NCBI RefSeq assembly: GCF_002895435.1
Contig: NZ_POYJ01000001.1
Coordinates: 248,001 to 312,000, forward strand
Length of the DNA stretch: 64,000 nt
Direction of reading: 5' to 3'
From: Aquimarina sediminis
GTDB lineage: Bacteria > Bacteroidota > Bacteroidia > Flavobacteriales > Flavobacteriaceae
The position numbers and the translations under genes were made by a program. The notes under the pieces are model-generated. The model searched no databases. It saw only the letters and a list, made by a program, of their open reading frames with translations, and was not told where the DNA came from. Shown here piece after piece: positions 43,772 to 52,886 of this stretch. The number at the start of each line of letters is the position of its first letter. The first letter of the stretch is position 1.

Positions 43772-44743
43772 ATGTTTTTAATTGATAAGAGGCTAGTGTC
43801 CTGTTTCTTGATGTTTATATCTTTTTTTGTGATAACTGCGCAAGAAAACCTAGAAAAAGACAAAGAAAGTATAGCTGTAGATTGTAAAAAGTTAGTTTTA
43901 GAAGGTAAAATAGTCTGCTTACCTATATATCCAAAAAATTATAATTTTCCTGTTGATGATATCTTATTAGACAAGATAGAAGATCAAAATACTGAAGTAT
44001 TTAATAGTAAATGGGATAATCAGGTCTTTAATCCATACTGGAATGAAAACCTTACATTACCATTTCAATTAGAATTTAACGAAGAAGATTTTTCTTCTCC
44101 GGTTAATGGTAAGATGGTAGTTACTTCTAGGTATGGTTGGAGAAGAGGACGACCGCATCAGGGTATAGATATCGATCTTCATACAGGAGATAGTGTAAAA
44201 ACCATATTGGGAGGTAAAATACGATATGTAGGATATCATGGGGGACATGGAAATACGATTGTAGTAAGGCATCATAATGGACTAGAATCTGTATATGCCC
44301 ATCTATCCAAGATATTAGTAAAAGAAAATGATGATGTCAAAAGAGGTGATGTAATAGGAAAAGGTGGTGTTACCGGAAATGCAAGAGGAAGTCACTTACA
44401 CTTAGAAGTACGATATCATGGAAAAAGTATTAATCCCGAGTATTTGTTTGAATTTGCCAAGGAAACTAAAATTAGATCAGATGTACTTTTTGTTACCAAA
44501 AAATGGGTTACTCCCAGATATCATCGATCTACACGCAAAAGCAATATTGTAGTTCATACAACAATTGATGATATTGCCAGAATTGAAGAAGAACAAAAAA
44601 AGATTTATACTGTAAGAAAAGGAGATACGCTTTCCAGAATCGCAAATAAGTATGGATTGGCGATTTCTCAAATTTGTAAAACGAACTCTATTCGATCTAA
44701 TTCGGTACTAAAAATCGGGCAGCAAATAATTATAAATCTATAA
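43772..44743 (+). CDS. M23-family peptidoglycan endopeptidase with LysM domain
   Basis: 323 aa from the ATG at 43772; a TTG lies directly before it. Signal peptide (CFLMFISFFVITAQ). The M23 zinc peptidase domain (about 110-225) carries the metal sites HQGIDIDLH (first His and Asp), and GSHLHLEVRYHG (HxH). SVYAHLSKI holds the catalytic-type His. A C-terminal LysM domain (about 277-322: YTVRKGDTLSRIANKYGLAI, RSNSVLKIGQQIIINL) binds peptidoglycan. All zinc ligands are present, so it is probably an active D,D-endopeptidase of the periplasm used in wall growth or cell separation. Its stop directly abuts the stop of the convergent hybrid sensor. Confidence 0.93.
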   Translation: MFLIDKRLVSCFLMFISFFVITAQENLEKDKESIAVDCKKLVLEGKIVCLPIYPKNYNFPVDDILLDKIEDQNTEVFNSKWDNQVFNPYWNENLTLPFQLEFNEEDFSSPVNGKMVVTSRYGWRRGRPHQGIDIDLHTGDSVKTILGGKIRYVGYHGGHGNTIVVRHHNGLESVYAHLSKILVKENDDVKRGDVIGKGGVTGNARGSHLHLEVRYHGKSINPEYLFEFAKETKIRSDVLFVTKKWVTPRYHRSTRKSNIVVHTTIDDIARIEEEQKKIYTVRKGDTLSRIANKYGLAISQICKTNSIRSNSVLKIGQQIIINL

Positions 44744-46006
44744 TTATTTAGTAACAGGATTATCCAAATACTTATGAATCATTTCTAATAAATGGTTTTT
44801 GTCATATGGTTTTAGGATATAGTCATTTAAACCAGCATGTACGATTTGCCTGTTTAACTGAGTGACATCTACAGCGGTTAAAGCGATGATAGGAGTAGTC
44901 TTATTAAATTCTCGTATTCTTTTGGTGGTGCCTATACCGTTTAATCTTGGCATATTAATATCCATAAGAATAACATCATAGTCATTATTTCTTACTAATT
45001 CTATAGCGTCAAAACCATTATCTATGGTGGTGCAGTCAAAATGTTCTTTTGATAACATTTTATCAGCTACCAAAAGATTTAGCTTATTATCATCAACAAT
45101 CAAAGCTCTAAATTGAGTGTGAAAGGACTCTTTGTCTTCAGGAGTATCATTATTCGTAGGGATTTCTTCCTTTGTTTGTCTAATCTTAAAGTTTACAACG
45201 AGTGCATATTCTGACCCTTCTGGTGACTCTTCCTGAATAATAACCTCTCCATTAAGTGCTTGAGCCAGATTATTTACTATATCAGAATTAATACCCGTAC
45301 CCAAATATGATTTTTTAGTGTTTTTTACATTAATAAACTCTTCATAAATTGATTTTTCATCTTTTTGGGATACTTCATATCCATCATGATTTATTTTAAA
45401 AGAAATAGTAGAAACATCTTCTTTTTTCTTAATCAAGGATATAGAAAAAGATACATTACCGTTTTTGGTAAACCGTAGTGCATTACTTAATAGGCTCATT
45501 AGTATTTGCGCAAGAATTGCTGGATCCCCATATACCATTGGGTCAATTTCTTGGTCAAAATCAAAATGTAGTTTATTATCGTTGTTTTCGGTGGCATAGC
45601 CAAAGGAGTTGATAAGATTTTGTGTAACCTCTTTGAGGTCAAATAGTACATTTTGAGCCGTAATCTCTTCAGAACTCAAAAAATTTACATGCAATACGTT
45701 ATTGATAAGTGTAAGAAGGTAGTCTCCCGAGAATTTAAGAGATTTTAGATTTTTATCATTTTTGAGTTCTGGGTATTCCTCTGCCAAGAGATTGGTTAAT
45801 CCCATAATACCATATAAAGGTGTTCTTACTTCCTGACTAAGGATAGATATCAGATCCTGTTGTAATTGAAATTGTTTGTCTTTTGCTTTATTTAAAGAGT
45901 CTAACTCAATGTTTGTAGCATCAAGCCTTTTCTTTACTTTGCTATACTGTAGCCATACAAATAGAAGAACGGCTAGTAGTACTCCTCCAATTACATAATA
46001 GATCAT
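44744..46006 (-). CDS. Hybrid sensor with degenerate kinase and intact receiver
   Basis: 420 aa from the ATG at 46006 (MIYYVIGGVLLAVLLFVWL, one membrane helix); a longer frame to 46078 is not supported. A coiled coil leads to the HisKA-like region, where the H box reads LISILSQEVRTPLYGIMG: Gln58 stands where the phospho-His should be. The ATPase-like domain keeps the N box (LLSNALRFT) but the G1 box DxGxGI is replaced (NHDGYEVSQ) and the G2 box reads GTGINSDIV. A full receiver follows with VDDN, Asp349 in VILMDINMP, Thr in ALTA and Lys in LKPY. The kinase therefore cannot autophosphorylate in the usual way; the receiver probably takes phosphate from another kinase. Confidence 0.9.
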   Translation of the reverse strand: MIYYVIGGVLLAVLLFVWLQYSKVKKRLDATNIELDSLNKAKDKQFQLQQDLISILSQEVRTPLYGIMGLTNLLAEEYPELKNDKNLKSLKFSGDYLLTLINNVLHVNFLSSEEITAQNVLFDLKEVTQNLINSFGYATENNDNKLHFDFDQEIDPMVYGDPAILAQILMSLLSNALRFTKNGNVSFSISLIKKKEDVSTISFKINHDGYEVSQKDEKSIYEEFINVKNTKKSYLGTGINSDIVNNLAQALNGEVIIQEESPEGSEYALVVNFKIRQTKEEIPTNNDTPEDKESFHTQFRALIVDDNKLNLLVADKMLSKEHFDCTTIDNGFDAIELVRNNDYDVILMDINMPRLNGIGTTKRIREFNKTTPIIALTAVDVTQLNRQIVHAGLNDYILKPYDKNHLLEMIHKYLDNPVTK

Positions 46007-46339
46007 AAACTTTTTTAATAACAAAATAAGAAATATAAGGTTTATCTTACAAGTATGTTGGTGTATTTTTATACACAATTTTGTAATTTATAGTAAACCA
46101 AAATATTATTGGGTAAAGGATATCAATTAAAACTACATTTTGTTCGACAAAAGGTAGGTAGGGGCGCAATTTCTTACAATTAAATATATACGTTAAAAAC
46201 TTTTGTAGATAGTTTTTGGTATATTAATTGTTAGAGTTGTGTTGTAATTATTTACTATTTATATCGTCTTTATACTAGTACCAAATCTTTATAAAACAAG
46301 TTTTACGTGTAATAAGAAGTCTTAAAGGGCTATAATACT

Positions 46340-46347
46340 TATCTTTG
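46340..46347 (+). promoter_or_regulatory. Candidate -7 promoter box
   Basis: TATCTTTG matches the Bacteroidetes -7 consensus TANNTTTG exactly, 28 bases before the ATG at 46376. The -33 position reads AAGT, a poor match to TTTG. The remaining spacer 46007-46375 contains no gene. Confidence 0.4.
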
Positions 46348-46375
46348 TTATTAATTAATGAGTATCTAAAAAGAT

Positions 46376-47017
46376 ATGAAAGCTAGATTATTTTTGTTTT
46401 TTTTATTATGTATTGAGGTTACGATCTATGCTCAGATAGAGAATAACTCCTCTTTGCGTATTGATAGAGAAAGTAATTTAAGTACTAATAAATTTAGTCT
46501 CTCAAAAGAATTATCAACACCTGATTATAATTCTTCCTTATATGCTCTTCCAAAAGAATTATCAGAATATAGCCGTAGGAATCAAACTTTTGATATGACG
46601 GGTAATACCGGTTTTTTAAAACCCAACACAGAATTAACTCCAAAATGGTTTAAAAAAGACAAAAACGTAAGTGAAGAGTTTAAAAGTGATCAATATCTAG
46701 GAGATTTTAAAAGTGGAGGAAAATTTGTGCATTTAATATATCGAGATCATGAATCTGTAGATGGCGATGTAGTTCGGATATATATTAATGATGATATTAT
46801 TGGACCTCGGATATATTTGACAAGTTCGTTTCAAGGAATTAAAATTAATCTGGTAAAAGGATTTAATAAGATTGATATCGAAGCATTAAATCAAGGGGAA
46901 TCTGGGCCCAATACTGCAGAGTTTCATCTCTATGATGACCAAGGCAATATAATTACTGGTAATGAATGGAATCTCACAACAGGTGTTAAAGCTACTCTTA
47001 TTGTAGTCAAAGACTAA
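46376..47017 (+). CDS. Exported beta-rich protein
   Basis: 213 aa. Signal peptide MKARLFLFFLLCIEVTIYAQ. A Ser/Asn-rich stretch follows, then a C-terminal domain (about 110-213) with strands GKFVHLIYRDHESVDGDVV, RIYINDDIIGPRIYLTS, KINLVKGFNKIDIEALNQGE, SGPNTAEFHLYDDQGNI and GVKATLIVVKD. This VRIYxND-FNKIDxxALNQGxSGPNTAE module recurs as a single exported domain in many Flavobacteriia (recalled); function unknown. It is followed 153 bases later by the sigma factor gene but is probably separately transcribed. Confidence 0.82.
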   Translation: MKARLFLFFLLCIEVTIYAQIENNSSLRIDRESNLSTNKFSLSKELSTPDYNSSLYALPKELSEYSRRNQTFDMTGNTGFLKPNTELTPKWFKKDKNVSEEFKSDQYLGDFKSGGKFVHLIYRDHESVDGDVVRIYINDDIIGPRIYLTSSFQGIKINLVKGFNKIDIEALNQGESGPNTAEFHLYDDQGNIITGNEWNLTTGVKATLIVVKD

Positions 47018-47170
47018 GAACATTTGTTTTAATAACTGCAAAATATCTTACCTATAAGCAGTGAATCTTTAGTAATTTTAAAAGGAATTATTATATGTTA
47101 TAAAATTTTCACAGTCTTTTCTGTGATTTTTTTTATGTACTTGATACTAATATGATAAAAGTAAACCTAT

Positions 47171-47659
47171 ATGAATAAAGAATACGAGTTTATTCAGGTT
47201 ATTAAGGATAACGAAGGTGTCATTTTCAAGATAACCACTATTTATACCGATAATCAGGAAGATCAAAAAGATCTATATCAAGAGATCGTCTATCAATTAT
47301 GGAAAGCATATGATAGCTTTAGAGGAGATTCAAAAATTAGTACATGGATGTATCGTGTTGGACTTAATACCGCAATTACCCGATTGAAAAAAGAAAAGAG
47401 AAAAGGAAATCAAATCGGAATAGACAAGGTGATCATGAAACAAACCGAGTACTATGATACAGGATTTGAAGAACGATTAAAAAAACTATATGCACATATT
47501 CATAACCTTAATGAACTGGATAAAGGGTTGATTTTATTGCTTCTGGAAGGAAAAAAATACGAGGAAATTGCTAGAATAACAGGTTTGTCCCCAAGTAATG
47601 TAGGTACTAGGATTTCAAGAATAAAAGATAAACTAAAAAAACAAATTGTAAAAAAATAG
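47171..47659 (+). CDS. RNA polymerase sigma-70 family (ECF) factor
   Basis: 162 aa. Region 2 is seen at 20-70 (TIYTDNQEDQKDLYQEIVYQ, LWKAYDSFRGDSKISTWMYR), with the RxxSxxxTWxYR pattern used for -10 recognition, and region 4 at 110-155 (LNELDKGLILLLLEGKKYEE, IARITGLSPSNVGTRISRIK) as the -35 helix-turn-helix. The size and lack of region 3 fit the ECF class. The next gene, 7 bases downstream, is a membrane protein in the usual position of an anti-sigma factor. Targets are unknown. Confidence 0.93.
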   Translation: MNKEYEFIQVIKDNEGVIFKITTIYTDNQEDQKDLYQEIVYQLWKAYDSFRGDSKISTWMYRVGLNTAITRLKKEKRKGNQIGIDKVIMKQTEYYDTGFEERLKKLYAHIHNLNELDKGLILLLLEGKKYEEIARITGLSPSNVGTRISRIKDKLKKQIVKK

Positions 47660-47666
47660 AATAGGG

Positions 47667-48287
47667 ATGGAGTTAGAAGAAATGCAAGCTGTTTGGTCTC
47701 AAATGAGTAACCAAATTGAAAAACAAAAAAAGTTAACGGATAAAATGATTATTATGATGACGCAAGACCAATACAGAAAAAAAATAAATAAAATAGCATA
47801 CCCTGAGATAATAGGAGCGATTATATGTTATGGCACAGCTATACTAATAATTACGAATTTTTATAAGTTGGATAACTGGTATACCTTATTATCGGGGATC
47901 ATAACGACCTGTATACTATTAATTTTACCTGTTTTATCATTAAAATCAATACATAAAATGCATAAAATTGATATTGCAACAAATAACTATAAAGAAACAT
48001 TGATAGCATATAATAAGGGTAAAAAGAGATTTCAGTTGGTTACCAAAATGGGGTTTTATCTTGGTTTTATTCTGCTCTTTGCAATAATGCCGGTTACAAC
48101 AAAGATTTTGAATAATAAAGATCTGTTTTCTCCAGCTCCCGGTAAATCCATATGGCCATTAATTGTTGCAATACCAATTGCAGTGGTGTTTTTTATAGCT
48201 TTTGCCAGATGGGTTGGAAAATATTATAACAGAAATATGAATTCTGCCGAATCATTGTTTAAAGAATTGGATAAAAATGATATGTAG
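47667..48287 (+). CDS. Membrane protein, possible anti-sigma partner
   Basis: 206 aa. A cytoplasmic helix (MELEEMQAVWSQMSNQIEKQ) is followed by four membrane helices (IIGAIICYGTAILIITNFY, LLSGIITTCILLILPVLSL, MGFYLGFILLFAIMPV, WPLIVAIPIAVVFFIAF). The start MELEEMQAVWSQMSNQIEKQ is typical of proteins encoded right after small sigma factors in Bacteroidetes. Coupling to the sigma factor (7-base gap) suggests that it holds or tunes it; direct binding is not proven and no zinc anti-sigma motif is visible. Confidence 0.82.
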   Translation: MELEEMQAVWSQMSNQIEKQKKLTDKMIIMMTQDQYRKKINKIAYPEIIGAIICYGTAILIITNFYKLDNWYTLLSGIITTCILLILPVLSLKSIHKMHKIDIATNNYKETLIAYNKGKKRFQLVTKMGFYLGFILLFAIMPVTTKILNNKDLFSPAPGKSIWPLIVAIPIAVVFFIAFARWVGKYYNRNMNSAESLFKELDKNDM

Positions 48288-48318
48288 TATTGTAGTAACC
48301 CAAATTGTCTCAATAAAA

Positions 48319-48351
48319 AGAAAAGCTATCCAAAAGATAGCTTTTCTTTTA
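48319..48351 (+). terminator. Rho-independent terminator
   Basis: AGAAAAGCTATC (48319-48330) pairs with GATAGCTTTTCT (48336-48347) and is followed by T. It ends the sigma factor operon. Confidence 0.9.
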
Positions 48352-48489
48352 TAAAACTGAGTTTGTTAAAGTTGTTAAACTAATATTGCTTACTCAGTTT
48401 TTGATGAGCCTAGAGAATAACTGTTTTTTGTTAACAATTGATATACAGTTTTCTATATTTACTCAAAACCATTTGTATAGTTATCAAAA

Positions 48490-49350
48490 ATGGAATATTT
48501 TGTAAGTATGGAAAGTATAATAACTTATTTTGAAACGATACCTTCATCCCATCGTAGTTTTATTTTAGTGGGTGGGATTACCTTTTTTTGGTTAATTGAG
48601 TATGCAATTCCACTGTTTAAATTTGATTACAAAAAATTTAGACATGCTTTACCGAATATTTTTTTTACTCTTACAACTATTGTAATCAATTTTGTTCTGG
48701 CATTTATATTGCTAAAAACTAGCGATTGGACCATAGAGAATAAATTTGGAATACTACAATGGTTAGGCTTACCATTTTGGGCTACTATATTGTTGGGAGT
48801 AGCATTATTGGATCTTATAGGTGCTTGGTTTGCACATTACATTCAGCATATTATAAAACCATTATGGATGTTTCATTTAGTACATCATACAGATAACCAT
48901 GTAGATACAACAACTGCAAATAGACACCACCCAGGAGAGAGTATTATTCGTTTCTTATTTACAACTTTAGCCGTGTTTGTAGCAGGTGCACCCATTGGAA
49001 TAATAATGTTATATCAATCATTATCAGTAGTATTGTCTCAGTTTAATCATGCCAACATTTCATTACCAAAAAAGGTTGATGATATGATAAGTTGGGTAAT
49101 TGTATCTCCAGATATGCATAAAGTGCATCATCATTATATGTTGCCTTATACAGACTCTAATTATGGCAATATTTTCTCTATCTGGGATAGAATTTTTGGG
49201 ACTTTTACCAAAATACGAAATACAGAGTTGGTGTATGGAGTTGATACGTACCCAGATATTAATTCTAACTCAAAGATTAATAAACTATTAAAGCTTCCTT
49301 TTATGGGGTATCGGGCTCCCACAGGTGCTAAATTTGATTCGAACAATTAA
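48490..49350 (+). CDS. Sterol desaturase/fatty acid hydroxylase family enzyme
   Basis: 286 aa with four or five membrane helices (FILVGGITFFWLIEYAIPLF, ALPNIFFTLTTIVINFVLAF, WATILLGVALLDLIGAWFA, FLFTTLAVFVAGAPIGIIML). The di-iron His boxes are complete: HYIQH, HLVHHTDNHVD, NRHHPGE, and HKVHHHY near the end. It is an inner-membrane oxygenase that hydroxylates or desaturates a lipid chain; the substrate cannot be read from the sequence. A cupin gene follows 26 bases later. Confidence 0.92.
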   Translation: MEYFVSMESIITYFETIPSSHRSFILVGGITFFWLIEYAIPLFKFDYKKFRHALPNIFFTLTTIVINFVLAFILLKTSDWTIENKFGILQWLGLPFWATILLGVALLDLIGAWFAHYIQHIIKPLWMFHLVHHTDNHVDTTTANRHHPGESIIRFLFTTLAVFVAGAPIGIIMLYQSLSVVLSQFNHANISLPKKVDDMISWVIVSPDMHKVHHHYMLPYTDSNYGNIFSIWDRIFGTFTKIRNTELVYGVDTYPDINSNSKINKLLKLPFMGYRAPTGAKFDSNN

Positions 49351-49376
49351 CATTAATTCATTTCACATATACATTC

Positions 49377-49775
49377 ATGAAAGCAGTGCTAATTATTTGC
49401 GGTATTCTTATTTCATATACTGGTCTTATGGCTCAAAATACAATGGCTATGGATAGTATTCAACCCGATCAGGAATATGAAAATCTATTGGTAAAAAAAA
49501 TCTATTCAGATAAGCATACTTCTACATTTATTGTTTGGTTAAAAAAAGGTATTAAGGCTCATAAACACCTAAAACATACTGAACAGGTATTTGTACTTGA
49601 AGGAAAAGCCAGTCTGATATTAGATAATAAAAAAATAATTGTTCAAAAAGGAGATTGGATTACAATACCAGAAAAAACTGTACATGCCGTAAAAGTGCTA
49701 TCAGAAATACCAATGAAGGTTATTTCTATTCAGTCACCAGAATTTGAAGGAAAAGATAGGGAGTTCGTAGAATAA
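49377..49775 (+). CDS. Exported cupin-domain protein
   Basis: 132 aa. Signal peptide MKAVLIICGILISYTGLMAQ. The cupin core: WLKKGIKAHKHLKHTEQVFV has the metal-ligand pattern HxH(x)5E, followed by VLEGKASLILDNKKIIVQKG and a second motif WITIPEKTVHAVKVLS with its His. It is likely a metal-binding periplasmic protein. Single-domain cupins have many roles; the fatty acid hydroxylase neighbour does not settle it. Confidence 0.88.
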   Translation: MKAVLIICGILISYTGLMAQNTMAMDSIQPDQEYENLLVKKIYSDKHTSTFIVWLKKGIKAHKHLKHTEQVFVLEGKASLILDNKKIIVQKGDWITIPEKTVHAVKVLSEIPMKVISIQSPEFEGKDREFVE

Positions 49776-49880
49776 ATCATTTGATTAACAAATATTTATA
49801 TTCAAAAAAGCACAAATTTTTCATAAAGCCAATTCTGCATATCTAATTAAGAAGTATTTTGAAAACTAAAGTAATTGGTT

Positions 49881-50540
49881 ATGAGGAGTTATCAAGTATG
49901 GTTTGTAATATTACCAGCTTTTGTATTCACATTGCAGAGTAATTATGCGCAATATAAAAAAGCAGATTGGGATAAGAGGAATACGTGGATGAATGTTTCT
50001 GATTTATTTGAATTAGCAAAAATTGAACTAGGAGGTGCAGTAGCAGACGTAGGCTGTCACGAGGGGTATCTTACAATTCATATGGCACAGAAAGTGGGGG
50101 ACTTAGGAAAAGTATATGCAGTAGATGTACGTCAAGATCGATTGGATAAATTGGATAAATATCTCGAAGAGCATAAAATTCAGAATGTAAAAACGATATT
50201 AGGGGATTATGATAATCCTAAATTACCAAAGAACACCCTTGATGCAGTAGTGGTTATGGACACATATCACGAGATGGAAGATTACAAGGATATTCTTGAT
50301 CGTATAAAAGAATCTCTAAAACCAGGAGGAAAGATTTTGATTTTAGAAAAGCTAAAAAGGCACATGATTGATAAACCTAGAGACGAGCAAATAGAAGCGC
50401 ATACTTTATCCTTGCATTATGTGAAGAAAGAATTACAACAAGCAGGTTTTCTGATCACTAAAGAAATTGATGATTTTGGACAATGGAAAAATGATCCAGA
50501 TAAAACAATGTGGATTTTGGTTGGTAAGCGCAATCAGTGA
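49881..50540 (+). CDS. Class I methyltransferase-fold protein with signal peptide
   Basis: 219 aa from the ATG at 49881; a TTG two codons upstream is in frame. The first 24 residues (RSYQVWFVILPAFVFTLQSN, then YAQ) form a Sec signal peptide. The rest is a full SAM methyltransferase core: GGAVADVGCHEGYLTIHMAQ (motif I), VYAVDVRQDRLDKL (motif II), ILGDYDNPKLPKN (motif III) and VVMDTYHEMEDY, SLKPGGKILILEKL. SAM is not expected in the periplasm, so either the signal is a membrane anchor, the protein binds another ligand, or the export is biologically odd. Similar exported methyltransferase-fold proteins occur in other Flavobacteriia as I recall. Confidence 0.87.
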   Translation: MRSYQVWFVILPAFVFTLQSNYAQYKKADWDKRNTWMNVSDLFELAKIELGGAVADVGCHEGYLTIHMAQKVGDLGKVYAVDVRQDRLDKLDKYLEEHKIQNVKTILGDYDNPKLPKNTLDAVVVMDTYHEMEDYKDILDRIKESLKPGGKILILEKLKRHMIDKPRDEQIEAHTLSLHYVKKELQQAGFLITKEIDDFGQWKNDPDKTMWILVGKRNQ

Positions 50541-50555
50541 TGAAACATCATCCTT

Positions 50556-50930
50556 TTAAATTTCTCCAATATGAATTACACTAAGTGATTTCATTTCTTG
50601 TTCGGTATATACTCGTGATCGAATAACAAAACGAACCCCCATAGGGATTTCTAAAGAAAAACTAGCACCTCTACCTTGTACTACATCGACAGTTAGCTGA
50701 GTGTGTTTCCAGTATTCAAATTGATCAAGAGACATATAAAAATCGCAGCCATGCACATTACCCAACCATATATCTGTTTCATTAATCATAAGTTCCCCTT
50801 TGGGAAAACACATAGGGGAGGATCCATCACAGCATCCTCCGCTCTGATGGAATAATAACTCCCCATGTTTTGCACTAAGGGTATCAATTACGGTTTTTGC
50901 CGCATCGGTAATCTTAACACGTGATATCAT
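50556..50930 (-). CDS. DUF779-family protein
   Basis: 124 aa, cytoplasmic. The DUF779 marks are clear: LLFHQSGGCCDGSSPMCFPK, DIWLGNVHGCDFYMS, and VVQGRGASFSLEIPMGVRFV. Conserved Cys (GGCCDGSSPMC) and Cys in HGCDFY suggest a metal site. The family is found next to aldehyde dehydrogenases of the AldA/ExaC type in many bacteria, and here it follows one by 12 bases, so it probably helps that enzyme or its substrate pathway. Exact function is unknown. Confidence 0.93.
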   Translation of the reverse strand: MISRVKITDAAKTVIDTLSAKHGELLFHQSGGCCDGSSPMCFPKGELMINETDIWLGNVHGCDFYMSLDQFEYWKHTQLTVDVVQGRGASFSLEIPMGVRFVIRSRVYTEQEMKSLSVIHIGEI

Positions 50931-50942
50931 ATAATTACTGTT

Positions 50943-52466
50943 TTAGAAAAAACCCATAGCTTTTTTATCATAAGAAATAAGCATGTTTTTAGTCTGCCTG
51001 TAATGATTAAGCATCATTTTGTGTGTTTCTCTTCCAATTCCGGATTTTTTGTACCCTCCAAAAGGAGCATGTGCCGGATAGGTATGATAACAGTTTACCC
51101 AAACACGACCAGCTTGTACTGCTCTGGATACTTGATATGCCTGATGGGTATCTCTTGTCCATACTCCTGCACCCAGACCATAGAGTGTATCATTGGCAAT
51201 GCTGATTGCTTCTTCCTGATCTTTAAAAGTAGTAACACATGCTACAGGACCAAAAATTTCTTCTTGAAACACTCGCATTTTATTATTTCCTTTCAGAAGT
51301 GTTGGCTGTATATAATACCCATTTTCAAGTCCTTCAACATAAGCAGCCTCGCCACCAGTCAATACTTCACAACCTTCTTCTTTTCCTATTTTTAGGTAGC
51401 TTAATATTTTTTCATATTGATCATTAGAGGCTTGTGCTCCCATCATAGTTTCTGGATCTAACGGATGCCCTAGTTTAATAGCCTTTGTACGCTCTATGAC
51501 CCGTTCTATAAATTGATCATAGATACTTTCCTGAATCAAAATTCTAGAGGGACATGTGCATACTTCACCTTGATTAAGAGCAAACATTACTGCACCTTCT
51601 AGAGATTTATCAAAGAAATCATCATCGGCATCCATAATGCTTTCAAAGAAGATGTTAGGTGATTTTCCTCCTAACTCAAGTGTTACCGGAATTATGTTTT
51701 TTGATGCGTATTGCATTATAAGTTGTCCGGTAGTGGTTTCTCCGGTAAAGGCTATTTTATTAATTCGGGAGCTAGAGGCCAAAGGTTTACCTGCTTCTAC
51801 TCCAAAGCCATTTACGACATTAAGTACGCCAGCAGGAATTATATCCTTAATAAGTTCCATCAAAATCATTATCCCTACCGGGGTTTGTTCTGCCGGTTTT
51901 AATACCACACAATTTCCGGCAGCCAGAGCGGGTGCAATTTTCCAGGTAGCCATCAAAAGAGGGAAGTTCCAGGGGATAATTTGCCCAACAACGCCTAGAG
52001 GTTCTGGTATATTTATAGAAACAGTGCTGGCATCAAGTTCGCTTACTGATCCTTCTTCTGCACGAATCACTCCAGCAAAATACCTAAAATGATCAATTGC
52101 CAGAGGAAGATCTGCAGCAAGAGTTTCTCGCAGGGCTTTTCCATTATCCCAGGTTTCTGATCTAGCCAGTACTTCCAGGTTTTCTTCCATGATATTAGCA
52201 ATTTTTAATAAGCAATTACTGCGGTATGTAGCAGAAGAATTGTTCCATTCTGGAGCCGCTGCCCATGCAGCGTCGATTGCAAGTTCAATATCCTCACTAG
52301 TAGAACGTGCTACTTTGGTAAAACTTGTTCCGTCCACAGGGGAGATATTCTCAAAATATTGCCCTTTTACAGGTGCAGTCCATTTTCCGCCAATATAATT
52401 GTCATATTGATCCTTAAAGTTGGGTCTTTCCATCTTGCTTTTGGGAGATGCTTGTGAAATACTCAT
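50943..52466 (-). CDS. NAD(P)-dependent aldehyde dehydrogenase
   Basis: 507 aa from the ATG at 52466 ([20 protein letters not shown]); the frame extends upstream to 52607 but that 47-residue part has no support. Cofactor-binding [31 protein letters not shown], catalytic Glu in [11 protein letters not shown] and catalytic Cys in [11 protein letters not shown] are all present. [11 protein letters not shown] and [13 protein letters not shown] fit the class. It is close to the AldB/ExaC type, which oxidises acetaldehyde and related short aldehydes; the substrate here is inferred. With the DUF779 gene it forms a two-gene operon. No AraC or sigma-54 activator is adjacent. Confidence 0.94.
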   Translation of the reverse strand: MSISQASPKSKMERPNFKDQYDNYIGGKWTAPVKGQYFENISPVDGTSFTKVARSTSEDIELAIDAAWAAAPEWNNSSATYRSNCLLKIANIMEENLEVLARSETWDNGKALRETLAADLPLAIDHFRYFAGVIRAEEGSVSELDASTVSINIPEPLGVVGQIIPWNFPLLMATWKIAPALAAGNCVVLKPAEQTPVGIMILMELIKDIIPAGVLNVVNGFGVEAGKPLASSSRINKIAFTGETTTGQLIMQYASKNIIPVTLELGGKSPNIFFESIMDADDDFFDKSLEGAVMFALNQGEVCTCPSRILIQESIYDQFIERVIERTKAIKLGHPLDPETMMGAQASNDQYEKILSYLKIGKEEGCEVLTGGEAAYVEGLENGYYIQPTLLKGNNKMRVFQEEIFGPVACVTTFKDQEEAISIANDTLYGLGAGVWTRDTHQAYQVSRAVQAGRVWVNCYHTYPAHAPFGGYKKSGIGRETHKMMLNHYRQTKNMLISYDKKAMGFF

Positions 52467-52668
52467 AATTTTAGAATTAAAGGTTTTTAAAGTACTGAAA
52501 TGTGTGTTGCATTGTCTACATGTGTAATGTGTTGACAAGGAGGGGGCTATCTTTAAATATACTGTATTTTGGGCAATATTTTTAAAGAATAATGTTAATA
52601 TTCTCATGACAATTTTATGTAGTTTTTAGAAGCCCAAATAGTCTTAAAGAATATGGTCAATTTTGTAA

Positions 52669-52682
52669 TAATACATGTATTA
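52669..52682. promoter_or_regulatory. Palindrome upstream of the aldehyde dehydrogenase
   Basis: TAATACATGTATTA is a perfect 14-bp palindrome within GTAATAATACATGTATTAC, about 200 bases upstream of the aldehyde dehydrogenase start and also 205 bases before the carboxypeptidase gene. A related half site, CTACATGTGTAATGTG, lies at about 52516. It is a candidate operator. The remaining spacer 52467-52886 has no gene. Confidence 0.4.
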
Positions 52683-52886
52683 CAACCATAGATAGAGTTT
52701 TGATATATATAAATCATCTATGATATAAAGAAACCTATGTAATGAGTGCTTGGTAACTGTCCAATCAATACAAAAAAAACTACCCTATTAGATTCTAAAC
52801 GAATTTAGTACCTTTAGGAATGATATAATATTACACAATAATATTAAAACTAAATATTAACTCAATTTAAATTACACTTAAAACCA

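Noticed and set aside
51637..52092. 151-aa plus-strand frame opposite the aldehyde dehydrogenase
   Set aside because: The opposite strand encodes the conserved catalytic and cofactor motifs; this frame has no recognisable domain.
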